Below, piece after piece: positions 8,534 through 16,516 of a DNA stretch of 40,276 bases; the first letter of the stretch is position 1; the number at the start of each line of letters is the position of its first letter. The position numbers and the translations under genes are program-made. Source of the stretch: Nostoc sp. NMS9 (GTDB lineage: Bacteria > Cyanobacteriota > Cyanobacteriia > Cyanobacteriales > Nostocaceae); the NCBI RefSeq assembly GCF_017114995.1, contig NZ_JABXKL010000086.1, positions 1-40,276 on the forward strand. The letters run 5' to 3'. The notes beneath the pieces are model-generated. The model did no database searches. It was not told the DNA's origin and saw nothing but the letters and a program-made list of their open reading frames with translations.

Positions 8534-9175
8534 CTTAGTTGTCCGATATTATCCCTTGCGGTTGCTGTTGTTCAAATTTAAGTAATCGCCTTTGAGCAAA
8601 GTAGGGTTATGGCTATATTAATTACTCTACTTCTAAATACAGATTACAGCATCAGATGAAGCTCACTTGCATTTATATTTTGGGTAAATCTAAAGACTGG
8701 TGGGCATTTTCACGCTAGAGCGCAACGAAGAATGTTGGGACATTTTATTATCAGGATAAACCTTAGTAAAGACCAAATACCAGAGATTAGCCCTAGTAAT
8801 GAGATATCCCCTAGTAAAATGCGACGGTACAAGGGATTTTTCTAGTAACTTCACAGAAACTTACTCTTGAAAGAGAATCCCGTTTTCCAGCTTTGGCAAT
8901 CTCACAAAAATGCAGATGTCTCCCAGAAACTAGTGAAAGCATTCAAAATAACAGATCCCAATCACAAAGAATGAATGGAAACAATGCTGCGTCACCTGCT
9001 GGTACTCGGCTATGGTTTAGGTTAGACAGCAATGCGTGAGTGTCTCAACCACAGTCAAATTAGACAACCTAAACTAGAAGCAATTTGGTGTCCGTTGACA
9101 CTGCCAGGTCAGCAAATGCAACGAAATAAAGAATTTGACTTTTGACTTCTGACTTTTGACTTCCGCCTTGCGGTA
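8534..9175. other. Gene-free stretch with short tandem repeats
   Basis: No convincing gene is present here. Several frames give only short pieces. The piece around 8976-9120 (plus strand) reads like coding debris (METMLRHLLVLGYGLG, then a stop), but I cannot assign it. At 9132-9163 there are near-repeats of the heptamer GACTTTT/GACTTCT, a short tandem repeat typical of Nostoc spacers. At 9161-9176 lies TTCCGCCTTGCGGTAC, whose reverse complement is found at 32990-33005. Confidence 0.6.
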
Positions 9176-9373
9176 CTAGGACGTTCTCTAACTTCTCAAG
9201 GCTTAATCATACCTGTAGTACCTCACTATCGAACGATTCCCTGGATAGCTGTGGCAGGTAGACGGATTTTTACAGAATTAGAAACAGTTTTTAGCGATCG
9301 CTACTTTATGGCATCTAGTGAATTGAATCTTCTGAATACCATTCTGCTTGAAGATGAAGCAGTGAACAAATAG
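9176..9373 (+). pseudogene. Relic 3' end of a second helicase-like gene
   Basis: The open frame of 65 codons starts with LGRSLTSQGLIIPVV and ends ILLEDEAVNK plus TAG. It aligns with the last 65 residues of the protein at 4160-6046 (LGRSLNPQGLVIPVV to ILLEDEAENK), and the 20 or so bases after the stop are also similar. Differences are many and mostly conservative, so the two copies diverged as functional genes before this one was cut. The break coincides with the dispersed 16-mer at 9161-9176. Confidence 0.8.
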
Positions 9374-9510
9374 TTAATGTACGCTTCGGAATTACTTAGT
9401 GATGTCTATGATAATCGCATTCTTTGAGCAAGCTGCAAATGCCGCTAAATACTAAGTCTCCTTGAAGAGATAGGATCTATGTACAAAAGTAGAATTTTAG
9501 GAGTAAACCT

Positions 9511-10131
9511 CTGTCTTTACAAGCTATTACCGTTCCCACAGCAACTTCTCAACCCCCAGCAGGCTTAATTGTCACTTTGCATGGTTGGGGTGCTAATGCT
9601 GAAGATGTAGCATCTTTGTTACCCTTGCTCAACTTACCCAATTACCAGTTTGTATTGCCTAATGCACCTTATCCTTATCCCTATTCCCCTATAGGGAGGG
9701 CATGGTATGACCTAACGGTAGAGAATATGTATCAAGGGTTGCCAGAAAGTCGGCAACTGCTAACAGATTTCTTGGAATCTTTAGAAAGTACCACTGGCAT
9801 ACCTTTGTCGCGTACTATTTTGAGTGGATTTTCTCAAGGCGGAGCAATGACTTTAGATGTTGGCTCAAAATTGCCCCTAGCAGGTTTAGTTGTCATGAGC
9901 GGGTATTTACATCCTGATGCACTAACGGCAGCTAAAAGTGGGATTCCACCGACTTTAATCACTCACGGTAGATATGATGAAGTTGTGCCCCTGCAAGCTG
10001 CTTTGAAAGCACGAGAAACTCTAAAGTCTCTAGGAGTGGTGGTAGAATACCACGAATTTGATATGGGGCATGAAATAGATCCAAAAACGTTAGAGGTGCT
10101 ACGAAATTTCGTTGTAAATACAATTGCTTAG
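9511..10131 (+). CDS. Alpha/beta hydrolase, carboxylesterase/phospholipase type
   Basis: This is a soluble serine hydrolase of the YpfH / acyl-protein thioesterase-like group. The oxyanion-hole region is LHGWGANAEDV and the nucleophile elbow is LSGFSQGGAMT (Ser in G-F-S-Q-G). The catalytic Asp lies in THGRYDEVVPLQ and the His in FDMGHEIDP. The homologous N-terminus (SLQAITVPTATSQPPAGLIV) extends upstream of the first TTG (9577). In that part of the frame the only plausible start is CTG at 9511, 7 nt after AGGAG (9499-9503); an in-frame TAG lies at 9490. Either a CTG start is used or an ancestral ATG has mutated. From CTG it has 206 residues, normal for the family. Confidence 0.85.
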   Translation: MSLQAITVPTATSQPPAGLIVTLHGWGANAEDVASLLPLLNLPNYQFVLPNAPYPYPYSPIGRAWYDLTVENMYQGLPESRQLLTDFLESLESTTGIPLSRTILSGFSQGGAMTLDVGSKLPLAGLVVMSGYLHPDALTAAKSGIPPTLITHGRYDEVVPLQAALKARETLKSLGVVVEYHEFDMGHEIDPKTLEVLRNFVVNTIA

Positions 10132-10287
10132 TCAGGATTACGAATTTTTTATAAATTCTGGTACAAATTCTGACAATTTTCACGAACTTAATGACCTCTA
10201 ATGAGTAATATATATTGGGTAGGCTGCGAAAGAGCGCAACTTAACCCATGCTGAAGGCGAGTGCTGCATAAGGGAGGGGCAAGTATT

Positions 10288-10500
10288 ATGACAACTCTAA
10301 GCATTTCCCAAAAAGAAATTGCTGCCATGAGTGCAGTAGAAGTAGAAGAACTAGCTACACGTCTGGAACTGGATAATTATAGTAATGCTTTTGAGGGTTT
10401 AAATGATTGGCATCTATTGCGAGCGATCGCATTTCAGCGTCCAGAGTTAGTTGAACCCTATATCTACCTCTTAGACTTGGAACCCTACGATGAAGCTTAG
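10288..10500 (+). CDS. DUF2555 family protein
   Basis: This is a 70-residue cyanobacterial protein of unknown function. The sequence MTTLSISQKEIAAMSAVEVE, then DNYSNAFEGLNDWHLLRAIA and the end YIYLLDLEPYDEA, matches what I know of DUF2555, commonly found just upstream of coaBC. The ATG at 10288 is preferred over the in-frame GTG at 10261. It is preceded by AAGGGAGGGG, and homologues begin at MTTLS. The C-terminal half is very conserved and acidic. It may be co-transcribed with coaBC 86 nt downstream, although a stem of 10 bp lies in between. Confidence 0.85.
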   Translation: MTTLSISQKEIAAMSAVEVEELATRLELDNYSNAFEGLNDWHLLRAIAFQRPELVEPYIYLLDLEPYDEA

Positions 10501-10505
10501 TTGAG

Positions 10506-10579
10506 AGTTAGGAGTTACGAGTTAAGAATTAGGATTTATAACTATTTAGTACTAATTTTTGAACGACTCACTCCTAACT
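10506..10579 (+). repeat. Inverted repeat between DUF2555 gene and coaBC
   Basis: AGTTAGGAGT (10506-10515) pairs perfectly with ACTCCTAACT (10570-10579), followed by TTTT, with a 54-nt loop containing further GAGTTAAGAATTAGGA-like repeats. This is the common Nostoc GAGTTAGGAGT spacer repeat. It could serve as a weak terminator or processing site just before the coaBC ATG at 10587. Confidence 0.5.
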
Positions 10580-10586
10580 TTTTACC

Positions 10587-11798
10587 ATGACTAATCCAAA
10601 ATTGAACAGGGTTCTCATTGGTGTAGGTGGCGGTATCGCCGCCTACAAAATCTGTGAGCTGGTTTCGACGCTGTTTAAAACCGGGATGGAAGTCCGAGTC
10701 ATCCTCACTGGTTCGGCGCAAGAATTTATCACGCCTCTGACAATAGCCACTCTATCTCGTCATCCCGCCTACACAGATGATGATTTCTGGCAACCAACTC
10801 ACTTTCGTCCGTTGCATATTGAGTTGGGTGAATGGGCAGATATTATGGTAATTGCCCCTTTGACAGCTAATACATTAGCAAAGTTAGCCTACGGAATGGC
10901 GGATAATTTACTCACAAATACCGTGCTGGCTTCTACTTGTCCCGTGCTGTTAGCACCCGCAATGAATACAGATATGTGGGAACAGCGATCGGTACAGCGG
11001 AATTGGCAACAGTTATTGACAGATAGTCGATATCATGGAATGAGTACAGCATCAGGGTTATTAGCGTGCGATCGCATCGGTGCTGGTAGATTAGCAGAAC
11101 CTCCAGAAATTTTGGCTCACATCCAATCGTTGTTACACACTCAAGGCAAACGAGATTTAGCAGGTAAACGAGTCTTAATTAGCGCTGGAGGAACGCGAGA
11201 ATATCTTGACCCAGTGAGGTTTATTGGCAATCCTTCCACAGGTAAAATGGGATTAGCTTTAGCACAAGCCGCATTTCACCGAGGGGCAAGTGTCACCTTG
11301 GTACATGGCCCAGCTAATTGGGATGTACCATTGGGAGTGCAAGCAATTCCCGTTGTTAGTGCAGACGAAATGCAGCACGTCATGGTGGAATGTTTACCCA
11401 ACGCTGATGTAATTGTGATGTCAGCAGCCGTGGCCGATGTGAAGCCACGAGATTATAGTACAAAGAAATTGCCCAAGCGATCGCTCCCCCAAGCTTTACC
11501 TTTAGAAGCAGTACCGGATATAGTTGCCCAGTTAGCACAACATAAACAGCCGCATCAAATATTAATTGGTTTTGCAGCACAAACTGGTGATATTATCAAT
11601 CCGGCGTTAGAAAAATTACAGAATAAAAAACTTGATGCTATTGTTGCCAATCCTATCGATCAACCTGATAGTGGTTTTGGTAGCGATAATAATCAAGCGA
11701 TATTTTTAAATAGTCAAGGACATCAGGTAGAAATTGCACCTTGTTCTAAATTAGAAATGGCGCATCAATTATTTGATTTTGTCATTACCGAATTTTAG
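10587..11798 (+). CDS. coaBC: CoaBC: phosphopantothenoylcysteine decarboxylase / PPC synthetase
   Basis: This is a bifunctional cytoplasmic enzyme of coenzyme A synthesis. It joins cysteine to 4'-phosphopantothenate (CoaB half) and decarboxylates the product (FMN-dependent CoaC half). It has 403 residues, a normal length. The N-terminal flavoprotein shows GVGGGIAAYKICELVSTL, the active-site His in FRPLHIELGEWAD, the PAMN motif in APAMNTDMW and the flap Cys in SGLLACDRIGAGRL. The CoaB half begins KRVLISAGGTREYLDPVRFI (about 195) with GNPSTGKMG, SAAVADVKP and the KKLPK loop. The ATG is preceded by the end of a repeat hairpin, with no strong Shine-Dalgarno. Confidence 0.96.
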   Translation: MTNPKLNRVLIGVGGGIAAYKICELVSTLFKTGMEVRVILTGSAQEFITPLTIATLSRHPAYTDDDFWQPTHFRPLHIELGEWADIMVIAPLTANTLAKLAYGMADNLLTNTVLASTCPVLLAPAMNTDMWEQRSVQRNWQQLLTDSRYHGMSTASGLLACDRIGAGRLAEPPEILAHIQSLLHTQGKRDLAGKRVLISAGGTREYLDPVRFIGNPSTGKMGLALAQAAFHRGASVTLVHGPANWDVPLGVQAIPVVSADEMQHVMVECLPNADVIVMSAAVADVKPRDYSTKKLPKRSLPQALPLEAVPDIVAQLAQHKQPHQILIGFAAQTGDIINPALEKLQNKKLDAIVANPIDQPDSGFGSDNNQAIFLNSQGHQVEIAPCSKLEMAHQLFDFVITEF

Positions 11799-11818
11799 AT
11801 TTTAAATTTTGCAGAAAC

Positions 11819-11844
11819 TAGGGGCAATTGATGAATTGCCCCTA
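11819..11844. terminator. Perfect 11-bp hairpin between convergent genes
   Basis: TAGGGGCAATT (11819-11829) and AATTGCCCCTA (11834-11844) are perfect complements around a GATG loop. The hairpin sits after coaBC and faces the minus-strand H-protein gene. No long T-run follows, so it may be an RNA-end stabiliser or one of the dispersed GGGGC-type palindromes of Nostocales rather than a classical terminator. Confidence 0.5.
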
Positions 11845-11972
11845 CGTGAAAATTAGGATTTCGGCTATTGTTTGCGTAAGTCCTGGAAGATTCAAAATCT
11901 AAAATTGAACACAGTTTTACCTTCAATAAAGTAGTAACCTTAGCTTGTAACTAGAGAGTTAGCCCTAGACTT

Positions 11973-12557
11973 CTAGGAGTTTTCTTCTTCTTTTATGTAC
12001 TCACTGTATTTCTGGTCAGAGAGTAAGGCATTAAGCGCAGAGGAATCGCTAAACTTGATTTTTACCAACCAACCATCGCCATAGGAATCATTATTGACTG
12101 CTTCGGGGTCATCAGCAACTGCCTGGTTGACCTCTACAACCTCTCCTTTTAGAGGAGCATAGAACTCTGCTACTGCTTTAACCGATTCGATACTACCAAT
12201 TGGATCGTTCTGGTCGAAAACGTCGCCAACTTTTGGCAATTCTACGAATACAACCTCACCAAGCTGCCTCTGTGCAAAATCAGTAACGCCTAGTGTAGCA
12301 ATGTTGCCTTCAACCCGAACCCATTCGTGATCCTTGGTATATTTCAGGTTGCTAGGAATGCTTGCCAAGGCTAGTTGAAGAATGCCAGTTAGCCAAGACT
12401 GATTGCTTTGTGCGTGGTTAGTCTGTACAGGTAGCGCCTGAGCGATCGCTTCACTCGCGGCTGGCCAGAATAAGTTGGTAACAAATAAAGCCATAGCCAG
12501 TACCAGAGCGATCGCGGAACGGATCGCATACTGAAATATCGTTTTGATGAAATTCAT
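11973..12557 (-). CDS. GcvH-like lipoyl protein with N-terminal signal peptide
   Basis: Residues about 68-194 are a glycine-cleavage H-protein domain. LKYTKDHEWVRVEGNIATLG opens it, and GSIESVKAVAEFYAPLKG carries the lipoylated lysine (K127). NDSYGDGWLVKIK closes it. H proteins shuttle aminomethyl groups on a lipoyl arm and normally have about 130 residues in the cytoplasm. Here about 65 extra residues precede the domain. They start with basic residues, a hydrophobic core (SAIALVLAMALFVTNLF) and a signal-peptidase-like site (SEAIA before QAL, about residue 39). I infer export or membrane attachment. The ATG at 12557 is preferred over the TTG at 12587. The gene is divergent from a lipoate ligase gene. 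Confidence 0.85.
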   Translation of the reverse strand: MNFIKTIFQYAIRSAIALVLAMALFVTNLFWPAASEAIAQALPVQTNHAQSNQSWLTGILQLALASIPSNLKYTKDHEWVRVEGNIATLGVTDFAQRQLGEVVFVELPKVGDVFDQNDPIGSIESVKAVAEFYAPLKGEVVEVNQAVADDPEAVNNDSYGDGWLVKIKFSDSSALNALLSDQKYSEYIKEEENS

Positions 12558-12613
12558 AAACAGATTTTTCCTGATAATCTGAAACAAAAATATTATTAAA
12601 TACTGATATTAGG

Positions 12614-13414
12614 ATGTCAATATATTTCCACAGTCCGAAACAGATGAAACAACTAGCAACCGAATCACCATCCACGTGGCGTTTCGTCCCAATGCTTCAG
12701 ACATCAGGAGCAGTGCAAATGGCGATCGATGCTTGGTTGTTCCACCAATGCGAAAACGGGCAACATCCGCCTACCTTGCGTTTTTATACCTGGTACCCCT
12801 ATGCTCTCTCCTTGGGACATCTGCAAAAACAATGGCCTGCCGAATGGCATAATCTGATCTACCAGGGACAGCCACTCGATCTAATTCGTCGTCCAACGGG
12901 AGGTCGAGCTGTTCTCCACCAAGGAGATTTAAGCTACGCCCTGATTACCTCAGCTAGTACTGGAAAAAGCTGGGGTACTTATGAAAACATCTGTAACTTT
13001 TTAATCCAAGGCTGGCAAAAGTTCGGTATTGAGTTAAGTTATGGTTCTGCTGGACGGGGTTACATTCATAATCCCAGTTGCTTCAACACAGCAACAGCGG
13101 CTGACTTGGTAACAGCCGATAGAAGTAAATTTATTGGTAGCGCCCAACGCAAGGGAAGAGATACCATTCTTCAACACGGCTCGATGATTTTGTCTACAGA
13201 CAAAGGTTTATTTCAGGAAATCTTTGAACAATCGCCTCCGTGGAATACCTCACTTTGCAACACACACCAAGAGGATGGCTGGATTGCAAAGATTGTGGAT
13301 ACATTGACAGAAACGGCAAAACAGTACTTTGGCATAGAACTAGTTACCCAACCATTCACCGATCTCGAATGGCAAGATATCCTCAAAATGCGATCGCTGT
13401 ATGAAGTGCGTTAG
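12614..13414 (+). CDS. Lipoate-protein ligase A family protein
   Basis: The 266 residues match the BPL/LplA/LipB superfamily. They show PTLRFYTWYPYALSLGHLQ (about 43-61) and the substrate-binding block RRPTGGRAVLHQGDLSYAL (about 92-110). The lysine region FIGSAQRKGRDTILQHGSM (about 174-192) follows. Such enzymes attach lipoate or octanoate to target lysines via an acyl-adenylate. The start could be ATG 12614 or ATG 12644 (MKQLATESPSTW); neither has a strong ribosome site. It lies back to back with the H-protein-like gene (about 56 nt between the two likeliest starts), so that protein is the probable substrate. The stop codon falls in a dispersed repeat (GTTAGCGTAGCTCACCG), which may have trimmed the C-terminus. 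Confidence 0.88.
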   Translation: MSIYFHSPKQMKQLATESPSTWRFVPMLQTSGAVQMAIDAWLFHQCENGQHPPTLRFYTWYPYALSLGHLQKQWPAEWHNLIYQGQPLDLIRRPTGGRAVLHQGDLSYALITSASTGKSWGTYENICNFLIQGWQKFGIELSYGSAGRGYIHNPSCFNTATAADLVTADRSKFIGSAQRKGRDTILQHGSMILSTDKGLFQEIFEQSPPWNTSLCNTHQEDGWIAKIVDTLTETAKQYFGIELVTQPFTDLEWQDILKMRSLYEVR

Positions 13415-13420
13415 CGTAGC

Positions 13421-13759
13421 TCACCGTAGGTATCGCCTATTCCAAAACTTTAGTACTTTAATTCCCAATTCTTTTGCCAAATGCTTGCTTAACCATTGTG
13501 CTGTCCAGCGTTCAAATGAATAGCCAACAAGGCGCGGACTATGGCTTACCAATTCTTTCAAGCGAATGAGGTATTGCTCATTCACAGTTTTAGTCCGTCC
13601 CATCAAGCGATCGCCCCATTTTTGAGCCTGTCCTGTTTGTGCGATCGTAATCCAGTAGCGTGCAATCTCTTGAGAACACCACAGAGTCTTGGAGATTGTA
13701 CCCGAATGCTGACTATGAGGGTTTTGCTCAAACCTATAGACCTGATAAGGTTTTGATAT
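13421..13759 (-). pseudogene. Transposase N-terminal relic (IS630-like)
   Basis: The frame is open for 113 codons on the minus strand with no clear start. It includes SQEIARYWITIAQTGQAQKW, then MGRTKTVNEQYLIRLKELV and LVGYSFERWTAQWLSKHLAK. The last parts resemble the winged-helix linker of IS630-family transposases, where a [S]PR..GY....WT...L pattern recurs. The DDE catalytic domain is absent and the frame runs into a dispersed repeat near lplA. The family is tentative; its status as a fragment is clear. Confidence 0.5.
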
Positions 13760-13901
13760 CTACCACACCTGGAAAGTATGTAACCCACCTTTGCCATTAG
13801 TTTTGTGAAGTAATTTTACAAAAACTAATGCCTTGCGTAAAACACAGACATAACTCTCCGAGTAATAGCTAGCAACTCAAAATAATAAGTTTTGTGGAAG
13901 T

Positions 13902-14639
13902 ATGGTTTCTAGCAACGGGATTTTAGAACAACGGAATTTTCTTCAAGTCACACTGCCGCATATCTGGGATCGTGATCTGAGCGATGTCTACGATGAGCTT
14001 TGCTTACGCCAGCAGAGTTTCTTAGCCTTACAGAGAAGCAATACAGCGTTAGAGTCAAAAGTGCAAGAGCTTTTAGCTGAATTAAGTACTGCTAAAGAGC
14101 AATTTTGTCGTGAGAAAGCTTCCTATCAGCAGACACAAACAGAATTACAAAATTCCCTTTCTTTGCTTCAGGCAACTTTAGATTCCACAGAAGAATTATT
14201 GGAAGCGATCGCTCCTGGACTGGAAAAACACGTTGCCTCAAAGCAGTGGGATTTGGCTAAATATCAGCGGATATCAGAACCACAGCGGCTCTTTCCTACT
14301 TGCCCTCAACTAAAGAAAGTTTTTGATTATATCGAAGCTAATTATCATCAATCGATTGGTTTAAGTGACGTAGCTGTTGCAGTTGGTTATTCCGCAGCTT
14401 ATTTAACCAATCTAGTGCGACGCAAAACGGGAAAAACAGTAAATGATTGGATCTTTGAACGCCGTATGCTAGCTGCGCGTGCCTTGCTTCTGGAAACCAA
14501 CCAGCCAGTTAATCAGATTGCTTGTGCAATAGGCTATCAGTATGAAGGATATTTCTTTCGTCAATTTCGCCAGTTTCATGGGACTACACCTCAAGCTTGG
14601 CGTAATACTCAGCGTTCTAATGTTAGTGTCAATTACTAG
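13902..14639 (+). CDS. AraC-family transcriptional regulator with coiled-coil N-terminus
   Basis: This DNA-binding regulator has 245 residues. Residues about 30-105 form a long coiled coil (LALQRSNTALESKVQELLAE, then QTQTELQNSLSLLQATLDST) instead of the usual cupin sensor. The C-terminal 100 residues are the double helix-turn-helix AraC domain: LKKVFDYIEANYHQSIGLSD, VAVGYSAAYLTNLVRRKTGK, then ACAIGYQYEGYFFRQFRQFH and GTTPQAWR. It lies directly upstream of the first double-glycine-leader gene in the same orientation. Its last codons and 3' flank were duplicated at 16182, which ties it to that locus. It probably controls the export operon (inference). Confidence 0.92.
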   Translation: MVSSNGILEQRNFLQVTLPHIWDRDLSDVYDELCLRQQSFLALQRSNTALESKVQELLAELSTAKEQFCREKASYQQTQTELQNSLSLLQATLDSTEELLEAIAPGLEKHVASKQWDLAKYQRISEPQRLFPTCPQLKKVFDYIEANYHQSIGLSDVAVAVGYSAAYLTNLVRRKTGKTVNDWIFERRMLAARALLLETNQPVNQIACAIGYQYEGYFFRQFRQFHGTTPQAWRNTQRSNVSVNY

Positions 14640-14850
14640 TAACATAATTAATAGTTTTAACAACAAAATGTGCATTGTCCCGGAAATTTTTATTTCCTAC
14701 ACTACTAAATATAGGAACGCAACTTGATTCTTGAAAGCAGATTAAGACTAAAAGCTTTATCCAACAATGCTCATATCTTGGAAAGCTTTCAGTAATCAAA
14801 CCTGATTCCTATTAATACAAGGTTACTTTTACAAAAGGTAGCTTGTAAAA
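14593..14850 (+). repeat. Duplicated leader region, copy A
   Basis: This segment covers the last AraC codons and the untranslated region before the leader-peptide gene at 14927. It matches 16182-16446, beginning AAGCTTGG in both and running through shared blocks such as TTTTTATTTCCTACACTACT and TCATATCTTGGAAA. The repeat probably contains the promoter of the export genes. A TCTCAAG/CTTGAGA hairpin (14857-14886) lies just beyond the shared segment. Confidence 0.85.
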
Positions 14851-14926
14851 GGTTGATCTCAAGTGCTTTGCACTATTTGCTTGAGAAATTATTGCAGAAC
14901 AATTCACACTTAATTAGGAAAAAAAG

Positions 14927-15334
14927 ATGAAAGTCAATCAGCAGGAACAACTCTTAACTGAATTAGACTCTGTGTTGGAAGAAATTTCCGATGACAATTC
15001 TGCTTCTCTAACAGGAGGAGCCAGATCAACCTTCTCAGGAACAATTCCTGCCTTCGGATCAAGGACATTTTCAAAGATATATACTACCACTAGTCAATTC
15101 AATGACATTTCAATTCGATTGAATCAGAATATCAATGAATTCATAAAAGTTAAAGCCGTGCGTGCCGATAACCTACGTGATATAAGTAGTTTCGTAAGGT
15201 CGATTCCTCCAAACTCGGCAGGAAAGCTGATCACTGTTGCAGCAAACGTGCGCGATGGAGTCGCCTTCAGGCTCAACTTTTCAATTGACGGGTTTAATAT
15301 CGCCAAAAACGTATCAGGGCCGATCACCTATTAG
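14927..15334 (+). CDS. Double-glycine-leader secreted protein, first locus
   Basis: The 135-residue protein has an N-terminal leader of bacteriocin type. It is acidic and amphipathic (QQEQLLTELDSVLEEISDD) and ends at LTGG (residues 28-31), where a C39 peptidase would cut. The mature part of about 104 residues is Ser/Thr-rich and predicted beta-rich, with no cysteines and no motif I recognise, so it is unlikely to be a lanthipeptide core. The ribosome site AGGAAAAAAAG precedes the ATG. The transporter fragment that follows (15617) is broken, so secretion would need the intact transporter at 17663. Confidence 0.8.
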   Translation: MKVNQQEQLLTELDSVLEEISDDNSASLTGGARSTFSGTIPAFGSRTFSKIYTTTSQFNDISIRLNQNINEFIKVKAVRADNLRDISSFVRSIPPNSAGKLITVAANVRDGVAFRLNFSIDGFNIAKNVSGPITY

Positions 15335-15475
15335 CAGGATGGTTTTAGCTTTTCGCCGTTAGTCTCGTCTGACTTCTGGATTGAGGAATTTAGTTAGAGC
15401 GATCATTTCTACTACTCATTTTTAAGTTCGATTAGGCGATCAGGTTGTATTGCAAAAAAATTTTTCAACACTATT

Positions 15476-15591
15476 TGTAGTAATACTACAGTTTGTAATT
15501 TAATTACATGTAGGGTTTTTAAAAATTTTTGCAACACAATCTTTAATACACTGAAAACCAGATCCGGTCAGGGCGAAAGCCCCGACCGATC
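15476..15591. promoter_or_regulatory. Dyad and GNRA-type hairpin before transporter relic
   Basis: TGTAGTA/TACTACA (15476-15490, one-base spacer) is a perfect 7-bp dyad of operator type. Further on, CGGTC-A-GGGC, then loop GAAA, then GCCC-C-GACCG (15565-15588) makes a stable hairpin with one A/C mismatch and a GNRA tetraloop, framed by GAT/ATC. It is followed by CTTTCTCT, so termination is only possible, not clear. It lies between the first leader-peptide gene and the transporter relic. Confidence 0.45.
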
Positions 15592-15616
15592 TTTCTCTGC
15601 TGCATAAATCTTGAAG

Positions 15617-15992
15617 ATGAAATACCAGATTGTTCTACAACACAGTGAAGAAGACTGCGGTGCTGCTTGCATTGCCACGGTTGCTAAACACCACGGACAC
15701 ACCCTCACTAATTGGTCACTTTGGTCAACGACTGCAATTAGGACTGATTCTAGAATACGGACGACAACTGTTGCGTTTGCCCCTCTCGTACTTTGAAGGA
15801 CGGCGCAGTGGGGAAGTAGTCAGCCGGATTGCCGATGTGAATCACATCAATGAGCTAGTTTCCCAAATTGTCCTCGGTTTACCCAGCCAATTTTTTATCG
15901 CCTTGGTTTCCTTGGGCTTCATGCTCTTTTACAGTTGGGGGCTGACTTTGGCTTCTCTGGCTGCCTTTATTATTGTCACCCTCGTCAATTAG
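15617..15992 (+). pseudogene. Deleted, frameshifted copy of the C39-ABC transporter gene
   Basis: The first 30 or so codons (MKYQIVLQHSEEDCGAACIA) match the start of the gene at 17663. The sequence then jumps, at ACCCTCACTAATTGG, to the segment equivalent to 18333-18611 (LIGHFGQRLQLGLILEYGRQ to AAFIIVTLVN). About 0.6 kb is missing between the two, and the junction is out of frame. The right end stops at GTCAATTAG, losing the ATPase. Nucleotide identity to the intact copy is almost complete over the second segment, so the duplication or conversion is recent. No functional transporter can be made. Confidence 0.9.
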
Positions 15993-16181
15993 AATAAGAT
16001 ATAGTGTGAAATCCTTGCTAATTCATTGTTTCACGATTTAACGGGAAAAGTCAGGTTCGCCTTTCTTGTCAAGAAAAGCAGATATAAGATATTTGTTGTT
16101 GATTATTTTGAAAAATATCAGAAGCATTCCATTTTAATAATTAACAACAAATATAGATTTCTAAAATATTTATTAATAATT

Positions 16182-16446
16182 AAGCTTGGACTAATACTCA
16201 GCGTTTTAATGTTAGTGTCAATCATTAGCAATATAATTAATAGTTTTAACAACAAAATGTGCATTGCCCCTAAAATTTTTATTTCCTACACTACTAAATA
16301 TAGGAATGCAACTTGATTTTTCAAAGCAGACTAAGACTAAAAACTTTATCCGACAATGCTCATATCTTGGAAACCTTTCAGTAATCAAACCGGATTCCTA
16401 TTAATACAGCTTAATTTTCAAAAAAAGTAGCTTGTAAAAGGTCGAT
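16182..16446 (+). repeat. Duplicated leader region, copy B
   Basis: This is the second copy of 14593-14850. The fragment of AraC coding sequence (CAGCGTTTTAATGTTAGTGT) is no longer in a gene. The copy precedes the beta/gamma-crystallin genes and probably supplies their promoter. An AAGATG/CATCTT hairpin (16450-16468) stands where copy A has the TCTCAAG/CTTGAGA hairpin. No gene is evident in 15993-16181. Confidence 0.85.
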
Positions 16447-16516
16447 ATTAAGATGCTTTAGCCATCTTATCGGCAATATACAACAGAACAAATGACACTC
16501 TATTAAGAGTGAAAAG

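Noticed and set aside
8976..9150. Possible gene METMLRHLLVLGYGLG and following residues
   Set aside because: It meets a stop after 16 codons and shows no recognised family; treated as debris.
14927..15334. Lanthipeptide or microcin-type RiPP precursor
   Set aside because: The mature part has no Cys, is over 100 residues and no modifying enzyme gene is near; only leader-type export is supported.
16026..16316. 96-residue ORF on the plus strand
   Set aside because: Its second half is the duplicated leader region read in a frame that also opens at 14542-14727; no ribosome site and AT-rich codon use.
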